From: JAPYWM01 sp964489015
GTDB taxonomy: Bacteria > Bacteroidota > Bacteroidia > SpSt-205
Direction: 5' to 3'
Assembly (NCBI GenBank): GCA_964489015.1
Contig: CAZAXD010000002.1
Coordinates: 99,959-163,958, forward strand
Length of the DNA: 64,000 nucleotides
Shown: one piece after another, positions 46,458-56,266 of the stretch
Layout of the letters: every line of letters starts with the position of its first letter
Numbering within the stretch: position 1 is the first letter of the stretch
Position numbers and translations under genes: made by a program
Notes under the pieces: model-generated
What the model was told of the DNA's origin: nothing
Database searches by the model: none
The model's input: the letters and a program-made list of their open reading frames with translations, nothing else

Positions 46458-47084
46458 ATGCCTGCTTCGGTCCCATCCGAGTTCATCCCATTACCTAAGC
46501 GCCTCAATCTTGGCTGCGGCTTTTACAAGGAAACTGGGTTTTTAAACGTGGATATCGAACCTACCGTCAATCCCGACCTCCTACTAAATCTAGAGGAGAT
46601 CCCTTATCCCTTTCCCGATAATCATTTTGAAGAAATTCGGGCTTATCATGTCCTCGAGCATCTTAGCAACCCCTTTGCGGTCATGCGGGAGATTTACCGG
46701 ATTTTAGCCGCCAATGGGCTGGCAATCATTCGAGTGCCCCACTTTAGCCGCGGTTTTACCCATGCGGACCACAAGCACGGCTTTGATGTGACCTTTCCTG
46801 AGTACTTCAACCCGCGTTTTTCCGGTGGCTATAGCGGCGTGCCCTATAAACTTGAATCCATGCGCTTGCGCTGGTTTGCCCAGCCGTACCTAAAGCGAGA
46901 AGTCTTATCTGCACCCGCGTTTTACACCGCTACGGTGCTAGGTAAGATCATTGACTTTTTTGCCAATCTCTCCCCCTATCTCACGTCGCGGCTGTGGTGC
47001 TATTGGGTGGGCGGCTTTGAAGAGATTGAGTTTCGCTTTCGAAAGGTGGCTGTCGGCCCAAGCAACGCACCAGCGCTCACCTAA
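46458..47084 (+). CDS. SAM-dependent methyltransferase
   Basis: A 208-residue class I methyltransferase. The SAM loop is LNLGCGFYKE, acidic motif VDIEP, the strand following is FPDNHFEEIRAYHVLEHL and the later strand GLAIIRVPHFSRG. Close relatives act on sugars or lipids in surface polysaccharide clusters; the location after a glycosyltransferase fits this. The substrate is not known. Confidence 0.82.
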   Translation: MPASVPSEFIPLPKRLNLGCGFYKETGFLNVDIEPTVNPDLLLNLEEIPYPFPDNHFEEIRAYHVLEHLSNPFAVMREIYRILAANGLAIIRVPHFSRGFTHADHKHGFDVTFPEYFNPRFSGGYSGVPYKLESMRLRWFAQPYLKREVLSAPAFYTATVLGKIIDFFANLSPYLTSRLWCYWVGGFEEIEFRFRKVAVGPSNAPALT

Positions 47085-47092
47085 AGCAAAAC

Positions 47093-48253
47093 CTATCTAC
47101 GCTCATGGTGATTACAATCTTCCTGGGGTGTCCACTGCGTTTGGGTATAGCGTACCCCTCGCTCGGCTAAGTAACTTGTCACAAATTCGAAAACTCCCGG
47201 CCAGTTGACAACCAGTTCCGGCGGAAAAATGCCCTTAGCCGTAAATAACCCGGCTAAAATCAAGTTTGCCACGGCACTACACATAAAACCTGTCGTGCGG
47301 GCCATCGACGAAAAGCCAGTTTGCTTGTCATATCTATCAAGCAGGTCATACTGGTAGGTGATGGGCCTACCCTGCTCCTGACCCCGGATAAGCACACGCA
47401 TAATGGTAAACTCTTCATCTTCCGGATCAAGTTCCCAGGCCTTTTTTAGGAGCGCCGAGGTAAGGTCTATTGGCTTTATTGATTGCCCATTGATTGTAAG
47501 CGGCTGCGCATCAAAGAAACCCATCGTCTTGAGAGCTTGGATCAGACGCGCATGCCCCGGATAGCGCAAAGTCTTTTCCCGCATGGTAGGCACAGGCATG
47601 GTGTAGAGAAGGGTGCGCAGGCCATCCGTATTGAAAGCCTCCAACGTCCCTATGCAGGGAAAGTCAAGCCACTCGAGGTCGGAAAGGGCCGGCTTAGTCA
47701 CGATTTGACCATGTTCCTTTAGCCGGGCCGGCCGGGTATATTCTTCAATGACATCCGCAGGCGAAAAAGGCGCCTTATACTCAAAGGGGAACCGGCGCTC
47801 CACCGGCAGGCCTCCAACGTAGCAAGTAAACTCCTCTACCTGCATCCGCCCCACCTGGTACCCTAGTAAAAAATTACTGAGCCCCGGCGCGATGCCGCAA
47901 TCCACGACGGCCGTCACACCTTTTTGTTTGGCTAAGTCATCTAAGGTGAGCGGATCTTCAGGGTAAAAGGAGATATCTACCACCGACTTGCCTAGTTCTA
48001 ACACACTCCGCAAAACCCCAAAGGCCATAGAGCCAGGCAAGGCCATCACAACCAGATCAGCGGAAACAAGCACGGCTCTGAGCTGGGCCTGGTCGGTGAC
48101 ATCGAGTTGAAGGCTATTGAGATTGGGGTTACGTGGGAGCTCTCTTAGAGGCGTGGAATCTTTGTCAATGATTATCACCCGATGGCGTAGAGCCAAGTCC
48201 TGAGCAATCACCTTTCCCACAAGACCGCTACCTAAAATTGCTACCTGAGCCAT
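47093..48253 (-). CDS. Saccharopine dehydrogenase-like oxidoreductase
   Basis: A 386-residue NAD(P) enzyme. The Rossmann motif VAILGSGLVGKVIAQDLA is at the start, followed by DVTDQAQLRAVL and SFYPEDPLTLDDLAKQKGVTAVVDCGIAPGLSNFL. The family includes saccharopine dehydrogenases and lysine-ketoglutarate reductases of amino acid metabolism; related bacterial members have unassigned substrates. Its TATCTTTG box (48268-48275) ends 14 bases before the ATG. It is convergent to the methyltransferase gene. Confidence 0.85.
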   Translation of the reverse strand: MAQVAILGSGLVGKVIAQDLALRHRVIIIDKDSTPLRELPRNPNLNSLQLDVTDQAQLRAVLVSADLVVMALPGSMAFGVLRSVLELGKSVVDISFYPEDPLTLDDLAKQKGVTAVVDCGIAPGLSNFLLGYQVGRMQVEEFTCYVGGLPVERRFPFEYKAPFSPADVIEEYTRPARLKEHGQIVTKPALSDLEWLDFPCIGTLEAFNTDGLRTLLYTMPVPTMREKTLRYPGHARLIQALKTMGFFDAQPLTINGQSIKPIDLTSALLKKAWELDPEDEEFTIMRVLIRGQEQGRPITYQYDLLDRYDKQTGFSSMARTTGFMCSAVANLILAGLFTAKGIFPPELVVNWPGVFEFVTSYLAERGVRYTQTQWTPQEDCNHHERR

Positions 48254-48267
48254 ACGGGTCTAGGCTT

Positions 48268-48275
48268 CAAAGATA
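48268..48275 (-). promoter_or_regulatory. -7 box of the saccharopine dehydrogenase-like gene
   Basis: TATCTTTG on the minus strand, 14 bases before the ATG at 48253. Confidence 0.45.
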
Positions 48276-48326
48276 CGAGGACCGCCATGGACGCAGGGTA
48301 AGTTCTAGAGCATTTGGGAGCCAAAG

Positions 48327-48354
48327 CAAAAAAGGCCTGCCTTGCGGGCAGGCC
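48327..48354 (-). terminator. katG terminator
   Basis: On the minus strand a perfect 8-bp stem GGCCTGCC/GGCAGGCC with a CGCAA loop is followed by six T residues. It lies 27 bases after the katG stop. Confidence 0.88.
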
Positions 48355-48380
48355 CCTTAGCGTCGTGGTACTGCAGTTTC

Positions 48381-50591
48381 TCACCACCAAAAGAGATCAA
48401 AACGGTCCAGATTCATAACCTTGTTCCAGGCCTTGATAAAGTCCTGGACAAACTTCTCGCTGTGGTCTGCTTGCGCGTAGTACTCCGCCTGGGCCCTTAG
48501 GCGCGAATCCGCTGCAAAGACAAGATCTACCCGCGTAGCAGACCAGATGCATTCGCCGCTTTTACGATCATAGCCGTAGTAAAGTTGCGGCTCCGTTTCA
48601 CTGGGGTGCCACTCATAGCGCATATCAAGGAGATGCACGAAAAAGTCGTTTGTAAGCACGCCCGGCCGGTGGGTAAGAACGCCGTGGGTGGTTTGCCCGT
48701 AAACCGCGCCAAGTGCCCGTAGTCCCCCAATAAGGACAGTCATTTCCGGCACCGTGACGTTTAGAAGATGAGCCCTATCAATGAGGAGATACTCACCCAA
48801 GAGCTCATGTTCACAGCCAGAACGAATGTAATTTCGAAAGCCGTCAGCCACAGGTTCCAAGTAACTAAACGATTCAACATCCGTCTGCTCTTGGGAAGCA
48901 TCCGTCCGACCCGGGTAAAAAGGCACTTTTACGTTGAAACCGGCCCTGCGAGCCGCTTCTTCAACAGCTGCTACACCACCCAATACAATTAAGTCAGCCA
49001 GCGAAACCCGCTTATTGCCTTTTTGGGCGGCGTTAAAGCGCTTTTGGATGGTCTCTAATACCGCTAAAACCTTGGCTAATTCGGCCGGTTCATTCACCTC
49101 CCAATCTTTCTGAGGTGCTAAGCGAATACGGGCCCCATTGGCTCCGCCGCGCTTGTCAGTTTGGCGAAACGTAGAAGCAGCCGACCAAGCCGTGTAAACC
49201 AGTCTCGAGAGGCTCAGGCCCGACGCTAGAATCTCCTTTTTGAGCGCTTCTACGTCAGCCTCATCAATCAGTTCATGATCAACTGGCGGCACAGGGTCCT
49301 GCCAGATAAAGGTTTCTTGGGGTATTTCCGGTCCGAGGTAGCGACTACGAGGCCCGAGATCCCGATGAGTAAGCTTAAACCACGCCTTGGCAAAGGCGGT
49401 TTCCAACTCCTTAGGATTTTCAAGAAAGCGGCGAGCAATTTGGGAATAGGTGGGGTCCATGCGCAGGGCTAGGTCCGTCGTAAGCATAATGGGTGGGTGC
49501 TTTTTGGTGGGGTCGTACGGATCCGGTACCATGTCTTCTGGGGCTGGGTTCACCGCTACCCATTGCCAAGCGCCGCCCGGGCTCTTTTGAAGATTCCACT
49601 CGTACTTGAAGAGGATCTCCAGAAACTTATTATCCCACTTGGTCGGCGTGGGGGTCCAGGCGCCCTCAAGGCCGCTGGTAATGGTATGGGGGCCCTTGCC
49701 AGTACCATGGCGGCCTTTCTTCCAACCGAGGCCCACTTGTTCAAGAGGCGCAGCAGCCGGCTCAGGGCCAAGCTCTGTGCTAGGGGCAGCTCCGTGGGTC
49801 TTACCAAAGGCATGGCCACCGGCGATGAGAGCCACAGTCTCTTCGTCATTCATGGCCATGCGGCGAAAGCTTTCGCGAATGTGCTTTGCCGAAGCAAGCA
49901 CGTCGGGCTGCCCTCCTGGCCCCTCCGGGTTGACATAAATCAAGCCCATATGATCCGCTGCCAGGGGCTTTTCAAGCTCCCCACCAGGATGACGCTCATC
50001 ACCCAGCCATTGTTTTTCGGGGCCCCAGTTTACGTCCTCCTCCGGCTCCCATATATCCACACGCCCCCCCGCAAAGCCTAAGGTCGGAAAGCCCATAGAC
50101 TCCAGCGCGACATTGCCAGCCAGGATCATGAGGTCCGCCCATGAGATTTTATCGCCGTACTTTTGCTTAATAGGCCAGAGAAGCCGCCGGGCCTTGTCGA
50201 GATTGATATTATCGGGCCAGTCGGCAACGGGTGAAAAGCGCTGATTGCCCGTGGCGCCGCCACCCCGCCCATCAAAAACGCGATAGGTACCCGCGCTATG
50301 CCACGCCATTCGAATCATAAGCGGCCCATAATGACCCCAGTCAGCTGGCCACCATTCCTGCACCGCCGTCATAAGTTTACGGAGGTCTTCCTTGAGAGCT
50401 TGGTAGTCAAGCTGCTCAAAGGCCTTCTTGTACGAAAATTCCGGGTCAGGCTGAAGCGTCGACGGATTCTGATACAAAAGGCGAAGGTTAAGCGCTTCTG
50501 GCCACCAACGCATCACCCCATAGCCGGCTTTCGTGTGAGAATAGGCCCGCATCGTCACCGGGCACTGACCGTTTTTCTTACCGTTTTCCAT
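48381..50591 (-). CDS. katG: Catalase-peroxidase
   Basis: A 736-residue heme enzyme that destroys hydrogen peroxide. The N-terminal catalytic half has the distal Arg-Trp-His site (MIRMAWHSAGTYR), the Tyr of the Met-Tyr-Trp adduct in MGLIYVNPEG, the Met in RRMAMND, and the proximal heme His in GGHAFGKTHGA. The C-terminal half is the degenerate repeat with AWSAASTFRQTDKRGGANG. A short N-terminus precedes it with no signal peptide, so it is cytosolic. Promoter 50596-50622 and a strong terminator surround a single-gene transcript. Confidence 0.96.
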   Translation of the reverse strand: MENGKKNGQCPVTMRAYSHTKAGYGVMRWWPEALNLRLLYQNPSTLQPDPEFSYKKAFEQLDYQALKEDLRKLMTAVQEWWPADWGHYGPLMIRMAWHSAGTYRVFDGRGGGATGNQRFSPVADWPDNINLDKARRLLWPIKQKYGDKISWADLMILAGNVALESMGFPTLGFAGGRVDIWEPEEDVNWGPEKQWLGDERHPGGELEKPLAADHMGLIYVNPEGPGGQPDVLASAKHIRESFRRMAMNDEETVALIAGGHAFGKTHGAAPSTELGPEPAAAPLEQVGLGWKKGRHGTGKGPHTITSGLEGAWTPTPTKWDNKFLEILFKYEWNLQKSPGGAWQWVAVNPAPEDMVPDPYDPTKKHPPIMLTTDLALRMDPTYSQIARRFLENPKELETAFAKAWFKLTHRDLGPRSRYLGPEIPQETFIWQDPVPPVDHELIDEADVEALKKEILASGLSLSRLVYTAWSAASTFRQTDKRGGANGARIRLAPQKDWEVNEPAELAKVLAVLETIQKRFNAAQKGNKRVSLADLIVLGGVAAVEEAARRAGFNVKVPFYPGRTDASQEQTDVESFSYLEPVADGFRNYIRSGCEHELLGEYLLIDRAHLLNVTVPEMTVLIGGLRALGAVYGQTTHGVLTHRPGVLTNDFFVHLLDMRYEWHPSETEPQLYYGYDRKSGECIWSATRVDLVFAADSRLRAQAEYYAQADHSEKFVQDFIKAWNKVMNLDRFDLFWW

Positions 50592-50595
50592 GCGG

Positions 50596-50622
50596 CAAAT
50601 GTACGAAATCTGATTCGATCAA
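50596..50622 (-). promoter_or_regulatory. katG promoter
   Basis: On the minus strand TTG at 50620-50622, a 16-base spacer and TACATTTG at 50596-50603, ending 4 bases before the ATG. I see no clear OxyR-type operator. Confidence 0.6.
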
Positions 50623-50696
50623 ATGTTTGATTGGCGCTCAGCCCAAAAGCGCTCCCCACGTTACAGGAAAGCAAGTGGCAATGTGAACTCTGGTTT

Positions 50697-50704
50697 TAAA
50701 TTTG
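50697..50704 (+). promoter_or_regulatory. -7 box of the broken glycosyltransferase
   Basis: TAAATTTG ends 7 bases before the GTG at 50712. Confidence 0.4.
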
Positions 50705-50711
50705 CCCGATC

Positions 50712-52164
50712 GTGCTTAGCCGCACAGCTCCCAAGTCCCGCCTTCTACGGATGAAACTTGGGTTGATCCTGCTAATCGGTCTTATCGCAAGAGTAAGTTT
50801 TGCTTTGCACCATGGTGTCGAGGTTTTACCAAATGGGGTGGACTACAACTCCTATCTTTCTACTGAACACAAGTGGGAAGAAATTGAGGTTCTACCCGAT
50901 GGCGTGGCCTATGCCGACTTAGCATTTCAGATTAAGAAGGGACAGTACAGCGAATTTCTAACAAGTGGGGTCAGGAGGTCTTCCTGCTGGCGAGCACCTG
51001 GCCATCCCCTATTCTTAAGCCTTTTCATTTGGAACAAAGAACTCAGGTTATGAGCTGTTGTGGTAGTCCAAATTTTGCTTAGCATCTTTACAGAGGCACT
51101 CGCTTACTCTCTGGCCAAAAGGTATTTTGATACCCGAGTAGCATTGTGGAGTATGACTTTGCTTATGGTCTCCAAGAGTCATATCCCTTTTCCCAGAATG
51201 ATATTGACGGAGGTTGTTTTTGGGTTTGCATTCCTACTGGTATGGTGGCTTCTGCTAAGCAGAGACGGCTCTTGGCGGTGGGTGGTAGGGGGACTGGTTA
51301 TGGGCTACGCCGCCTTAGTGCGGCCTATCGGATTACCTTTACTAGTGGGAGCTCTTGCATGCACCTTGCTAACTCCTTTCCGCCTGTACCTCAAGCGCTT
51401 CCTGATTGCTACCCTAGCTTTCTGGGTGGTTGTGCTTCCATGGTCTTGGCGATGTTCTAGCATTTATGGTAAGCTTATGATTTTGCCTTCCGAGGGATAT
51501 GGAACGGGCCTATTCTTCGGAGCTAAGAACCTTCCATTTATGGCATCTTTTTTCTTTCAAGAATGGGATTCATTTTAACTTAACGGAAATAGGAAAGGAG
51601 CTTAATGCGTTCAGCAGGGACTCCATGCTAGCTAAAGTAGCCTGGCAGCAGATTACGAATGCTCCTTATCGCTGGAGTCTGGCCCGCATTAAGCAGTATC
51701 CCCGATTATTTATTCATAGTGGTATGTATTTTCTTTTAGACAGGGATAGGGGAATCAAAAAAGCACTAATTGAACTAGATTGGTATGTTATTTTTATAAA
51801 GACACTATGCTGGATAGCATCAGTAGTTTTCTTCTTTTTGATGACATATGGCTTATGGCGCTTATGGATGGAAAATAAGCTGGCATTTTTTGCAGTTGGT
51901 GTACCTATTCTAATTGTGGCCGTACTTCATCTACCAATGTGGATTGAACCGCGTTACTTTGTACCCTTTACGCCCATAGCAGATATAGCAGCAGCTTATG
52001 GGCTAAAAGCATGCATACGACTTTACCAAACTCTCAGAAATTCAGGCGATTCAACCACCCATAACCAAGCTCCCAAAGATAATTCCCCCTTCGTCAGAAC
52101 CTTTCAAGCTAAACCCACTGCCACAAGCTTAGGGGGTTTTTATCCCGTAGGTCGAAAAATATGA
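50712..52164 (+). pseudogene. Second GT-C glycosyltransferase copy, disrupted
   Basis: This reads as a paralogue of the gene at 45135-46400, sharing GYAALVRPIGLPLL, LPWSWRCSSIYG and WIEPRYFVPFTPIADIAAAYG. Two lesions: an in-frame TGA at 51051-51053 after ELRL, and a single extra T in the T4 run at 51573-51576, after which the frame continues as NLTEIGKEL. Removing the extra T and reading through the TGA would give one protein of about 485 residues. It begins with a GTG. The 3' end overlaps a remnant on the other strand. Confidence 0.75.
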
Positions 52165-52560
52165 TGTAGTCTTTTCCTTCTCTTTTGCAACGGCCACAAG
52201 TGAGAATTCCATCCCCCCGACAGCTTTGGCAATAACTATACTGACGAAGGCCCCCCTGTCCATGGCACTTGGGGCAGGCACGATCATTAAGAAAGTTTTT
52301 AGCAATGTACTCGCCGCCCACCTCGTACGCCTGCTCTACTGAGAAACCTCACTTCCCAACCTCATATCCCGCCAGCATGGCATCTCGCCGTTCTGAAGGC
52401 GTCCCATGATGTTGCGAGTCCCAAAAATCAAAATCCACTATCTCAGCAAACAACTGCGCCGCTACATCTCGCCTCTCGCTAAGCCAGAGTCTACGCCGCC
52501 CAAAATAATATCCCGTCATAAAGTCAGCTTTTTCAAAGGAATAGAGCAGGTTTCGACTAG
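52109..52560 (-). pseudogene. Truncated zinc-finger protein remnant
   Basis: A minus-strand frame encodes a DnaJ-like cysteine motif near the end (ACPKCHGQGG, CQSCRGDG, TCGRCKREG, four CxxC pairs in all with the final one incomplete). The same frame extends upstream through an in-frame TGA at 52349-52351 to about 52560 (FGRRRLWLSERRDVAAQLFAEI), where it stops making sense. No start codon is preserved. The original protein could be a small zinc-ribbon chaperone-like protein. Confidence 0.5.
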
Positions 52561-55036
52561 TCTTACCTTTCCAATTGTCAATACTCTGGGATTCAATGGG
52601 ACGAATAATACCCGTTTTGTTCACAGCACTGACGGTGTGGAGACGCATGTGCCTGTTTTGACCCTTCCGGTGGGCATGCTCACCAACACGGCTGACATAG
52701 ACGTAGAAAGCGTGGAGCTCATACCGGGTCCTGCCTCGGCTCTGTATGGCCCTAACGCGTTCAACGGTATCATGAGCATTCAGACCAAGGATCCGTTTCG
52801 TTTTCCGGGCCTAAGTGCTTCGTTACGGGTAGGTGTGAATCAGGTGGATCGGGTAGACACCACTCCCCGACCGCTTTATGATATATCTCTGCGCTACGGC
52901 TGGGTGTTTCGGGAAAGGCTGGGCAGTAAGGTATGCCTTAGTGGTCTAAGTGCCCATGACTGGATAGCCAGCGGTAACGCAGACCAGAGAATATACGCAG
53001 GGACTTCAGGAGCTTATGCTGTGCCCGGTCCCCAAAATCCCGGCTACAACGGCGTCAACTTGTATGGAGATGAGGCACGGTCTAGCCCAGCAGCTGTTAG
53101 GACTCTAGCTATGAACCAGGGTCTCCAACTAACAGGTCTGTTTCCCCAAGATACCAACGATTTGGGCTTTTACTTAGCCAGAACCGGCTACTGGGAAAAA
53201 GACGTTGTACAGTACCAAGCGCAGACCGTGAGGGGCACCTTGGGACTCTATTATCGTCTTAGCGATAAACTTCAATTGAGTTATGCGACGTATATCTCCG
53301 GAGCAGGTTCTACAGTATTTCAAGCTTCGGCCCGTCACATGCTTAGGGACTTTGTCTTCTGGGTCAATAAATTAGAATTATCAGGCTCGCGTTTCAAAAT
53401 CTAGGCCTACCGCACATGGAACGACTTTGGCCGGAGTTATAACTCTCAAACAGCGGCCCTCCACGCTCTCAATCGCGTCAAAACGCATAACGCATGGATG
53501 GCTCAATACGTATGGGCCTATACAGGTCAGCTCTATAATTGGCTCAGCAATTTAGGAATCGATCCCACCCAGTATGGCGTTCCGCAGGGAGGCAATCATC
53601 AAGCGGCTCGGGCCTTTGCCGACTCCGATCGAGCTGCTCAGTTGTGGCCGATCTTACAGGCTAGGGGCGTTGATCCAGCGTATGCTACCTTTTTTCGTGG
53701 GGCTGCCCGACCGGCGCCTGGAACAGAGGCCTTTCGCCAGATCCTGAACGCTGTAACTAGTCAGCCCAATACCCTACCCGGCGGCGCCCGTTTCGTGGAT
53801 AGAAGTTCTCTCTATCATCCGGAAGCTCAGTACGACCTGTCTGACCACTTCCGAGTCGTAAACCTGCTTGTTGGAGGTAACCTCAGGTACATCCTTACCA
53901 ATTCTCAAGGCACCATTCTGTGAGATATGGCTGGCATGATTGGAATACGAGAAGGGGTACTATTCCTGCAAGCCAACCGCTCACTATGGGACGAGCGTCT
54001 ACGCCTATTAGGCGCCTTACGATATGATAAGAATATGAACTTTCAAGGTCAATTCACACCAAGGGTTGGATTCATTCTGGCACTGGACAAAGATAAAAAT
54101 CATAACATTCGCAGCTCTTATCAGGCTGGTTTCCGAATGCCGACCCTTCCAGCTCAGTATCTAGACCTAAATCTAGGTACTTTTCGATTTGTTGGTGGCT
54201 TGCCTGTGTTCGATGAGCGATATGGGCTTATTGACAATAACTACACTCGAGAATCGGTCTTACAGTTTCTTGATTCACTCAGGGTTCAGACAAGGGGCAC
54301 AACGAATCCCGCTGATTACGCGCACCTTTTGCAGAGGCTACCTTTAGGCAACTTTAGACCAGAGAAAGTTAGGGTGCTCGAGATTGGTAGTCGTCACCTC
54401 CTATTTAATGCCCTTTACGTCGATATCGACTATTCGTATTCTCGCTTCACAGACTTCTTAGGTCAGATTGATCTCGTGGACCCCCGACTATGGACTCAAC
54501 CAGAGGGGACTTTCTACATGGGTCGACTTACGCCTGACTCCGCAGCAAGGGGCGCCTTTGCTAGCTACCGACGCTTCTACAATACCTCCACCCCTGTCTA
54601 TACCCATCACTTGGCCATTGCAGTCCAGTATACTATCAATCGCCACCTTTTCCTGAGCACTAACTTCACTTATGCTGATATTATCCTTAGCGAGCAGGCC
54701 AAGCTGGACAAGCTTCTAGCACCCTTCAATACGCCAAGGTACAAAGCTAGTGCCACTCTAATGGGACGTGAACTGCTTTCTAGTAGGCGGCTAGGGTTTG
54801 TGCTGTCTTATCGTTGGATGAATGCCTACTTTTTCCAAGAGATCTTTCACGCGCAAGTAATACCTACCTACCAACTCTTTGACCTACAGCTTAGCTACAA
54901 GCTACCTGCTCTCAAGGCACAGATTCGCCTTGGCGGCCAAAATATCCTGAATAATCGCCACATAGAAGTACCAGGCGGTCCCATGATCGGCGCTTTGTAT
55001 TACCTCCAGTTTATCTATGATCCATTCATGCCATAG
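52545..55036 (+). pseudogene. TonB-dependent receptor, 5'-truncated with two stops
   Basis: One frame from about 52545 to 55036 gives a TonB-dependent receptor: plug domain (TLGFNGTNNTRFVHSTDGVE, DIDVESVELIPGPASALYGPNAFNGI), then a beta barrel ending in RLGGQNILNNRHIEVPGGP. Two stops interrupt the frame: TAG 53402-53404 and TGA 53921-53923, with clear barrel sequence on both sides. The signal peptide, carboxypeptidase-like domain and TonB box are missing. These receptors import sugars or metal chelates; the ligand is unknown. Confidence 0.82.
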
Positions 55037-55509
55037 CTTTTTCGTTTGGTAGGGCAATGGTGAGCACGTGGAAAAAACCCGGTGACTCGTTATTCGGGGG
55101 AGCCAGAGCGAAGTTTATGAGGGTCTAAAAACATCCTCTTATACTTGGGTTCGACAATCACCCAGCCATTCCCATCATCAAACCCTCACTTCTAGCCCTT
55201 ACGAATCGCCCTTCGACTTTCTTGAGGGTTCACGGATTTCCGAATAGTGATTTTTAGCGACCAGCGATATCAGGTTTTTGGATTTAGAAGCATTTCCCTA
55301 CTCAAGATTGCGTAGCTCTTACGACTAGTGCTAAGGCCATCATCCGAATGCAATTACCCGAAAAAAATGACTGCTGGGGTTGCACGGAGACTAGCCCTAA
55401 GTGAGCCTCAGACTTCCCAGAGCTAGCCTACCTGGCCTCAAACCCTATGGCCAAGTTAGGCATTAGCCCTATTACTGCCCAGCTAAAATCAAACCCATTT
55501 AGAAACTGC
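55037..55509 (+). other. Non-coding gap, no recognised feature
   Basis: About 470 bases between the TonB receptor remnant and the porin tail. I see no ORF with family similarity, no repeat series, tRNA or strong hairpin with T-run. It may be decayed sequence. Confidence 0.4.
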
Positions 55510-55940
55510 TCATGAATCCAGTGAAAAGCACAAGGCTACCGCAAAAGAGTAATTATACTGACTGGGAATGCCATTGAGAGTAAATATTTTGTCTCGACTA
55601 ATGAAGGCGCGAGCCTCTGACCGAAGCAGGACATTCGATGAGATCCGATAATCAACGCCAACGGAGTAGCCCTGGGTTTGAAAGCCCTGCGGCCCGCCGG
55701 TAGAGATAATAACCCCCTGCCTATCCGCATAATACTCGCCCCTCACCGCTACGCGAACCTTTTCCCCGAGGAGATATCTCAAAATGACAACCAGCGAATA
55801 CCACCCGCTATATCGATTACTCTTTTTTGTCTCCTGCTCAAACCCCACATCTATGCCTAAGATCCCACTAAAATCCCGATTATACTCAATTTTAGCATAG
55901 TTCAAACTCCACTCTGGTACGATGCTAAGCCGTTCTTCTT
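55510..55940 (-). pseudogene. C-terminal tail of an OmpL-type beta-barrel porin (BBP2)
   Basis: The frame opens near 55940 with ERLSIVPEWSLNYAKIEYN and continues as a C-terminal barrel half: GEYYADRQGVIIS, GFQTQGYSVGVDYRIS and ARAFISRDKIF, like the porin-2 family in Bacteroidota. There is no start or signal peptide. The left end is joined directly to the truncated cas5, in the same orientation, so the 5' two thirds of this porin gene are missing. Confidence 0.7.
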
Positions 55941-56264
55941 TTTTTGATCGGCTTTGGCGGCTGCGGCCTCATCAGAATCCTTGAGACCAGGCAGAAAGCG
56001 TTCGACATGCTTTTCGAGGTTGAGGTTGCGAAACCAGAGGTACTCAGAAACTTTGGTAGCAAAGGTACCAGCAATAGCGATCTGGGTGCAGCGTAAATGA
56101 GCTAAGACCTCGTCGGCATGCGGCCCAGGCAATCCTAATGCGTTGCACAAAAACCTGATCACCGTAGAATATGGCGGGATGGGATAGGTGTAGCGCCGCT
56201 GATAGGTGAACGGAATCCGATAATGGGCTTGCGGCTGATAAGCCCTAAGCCGAAGTACAGCCAT
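55905..56264 (-). pseudogene. cas5: Cas5 (type I-B), C-terminus lost
   Basis: The ATG at 56264 (just after the cas7 stop, TAGTTATG) starts MAVLRLRAYQPQAHYRIPF, then YTYPIPPYSTVIRFLCNALG, the characteristic Cas5 core of Cascade. After about residue 95 the protein becomes low-complexity (DSDEAAAAKADQKKK) and ends at 55902 where it meets the porin tail in another frame. Normal Cas5 of this group has about 220 residues. It held the 5' crRNA tag in Cascade; this copy is probably not functional. Confidence 0.75.
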
Positions 56265-56266
56265 AA

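Noticed and set aside
49497..50081. 194-codon plus-strand frame inside katG.
   Set aside because: Antisense shadow of a highly conserved gene; no signature.
52406..52540. Upstream part of the TonB receptor frame as its N-terminus.
   Set aside because: The sequence there belongs to the minus-strand zinc-finger remnant and lacks a signal peptide.
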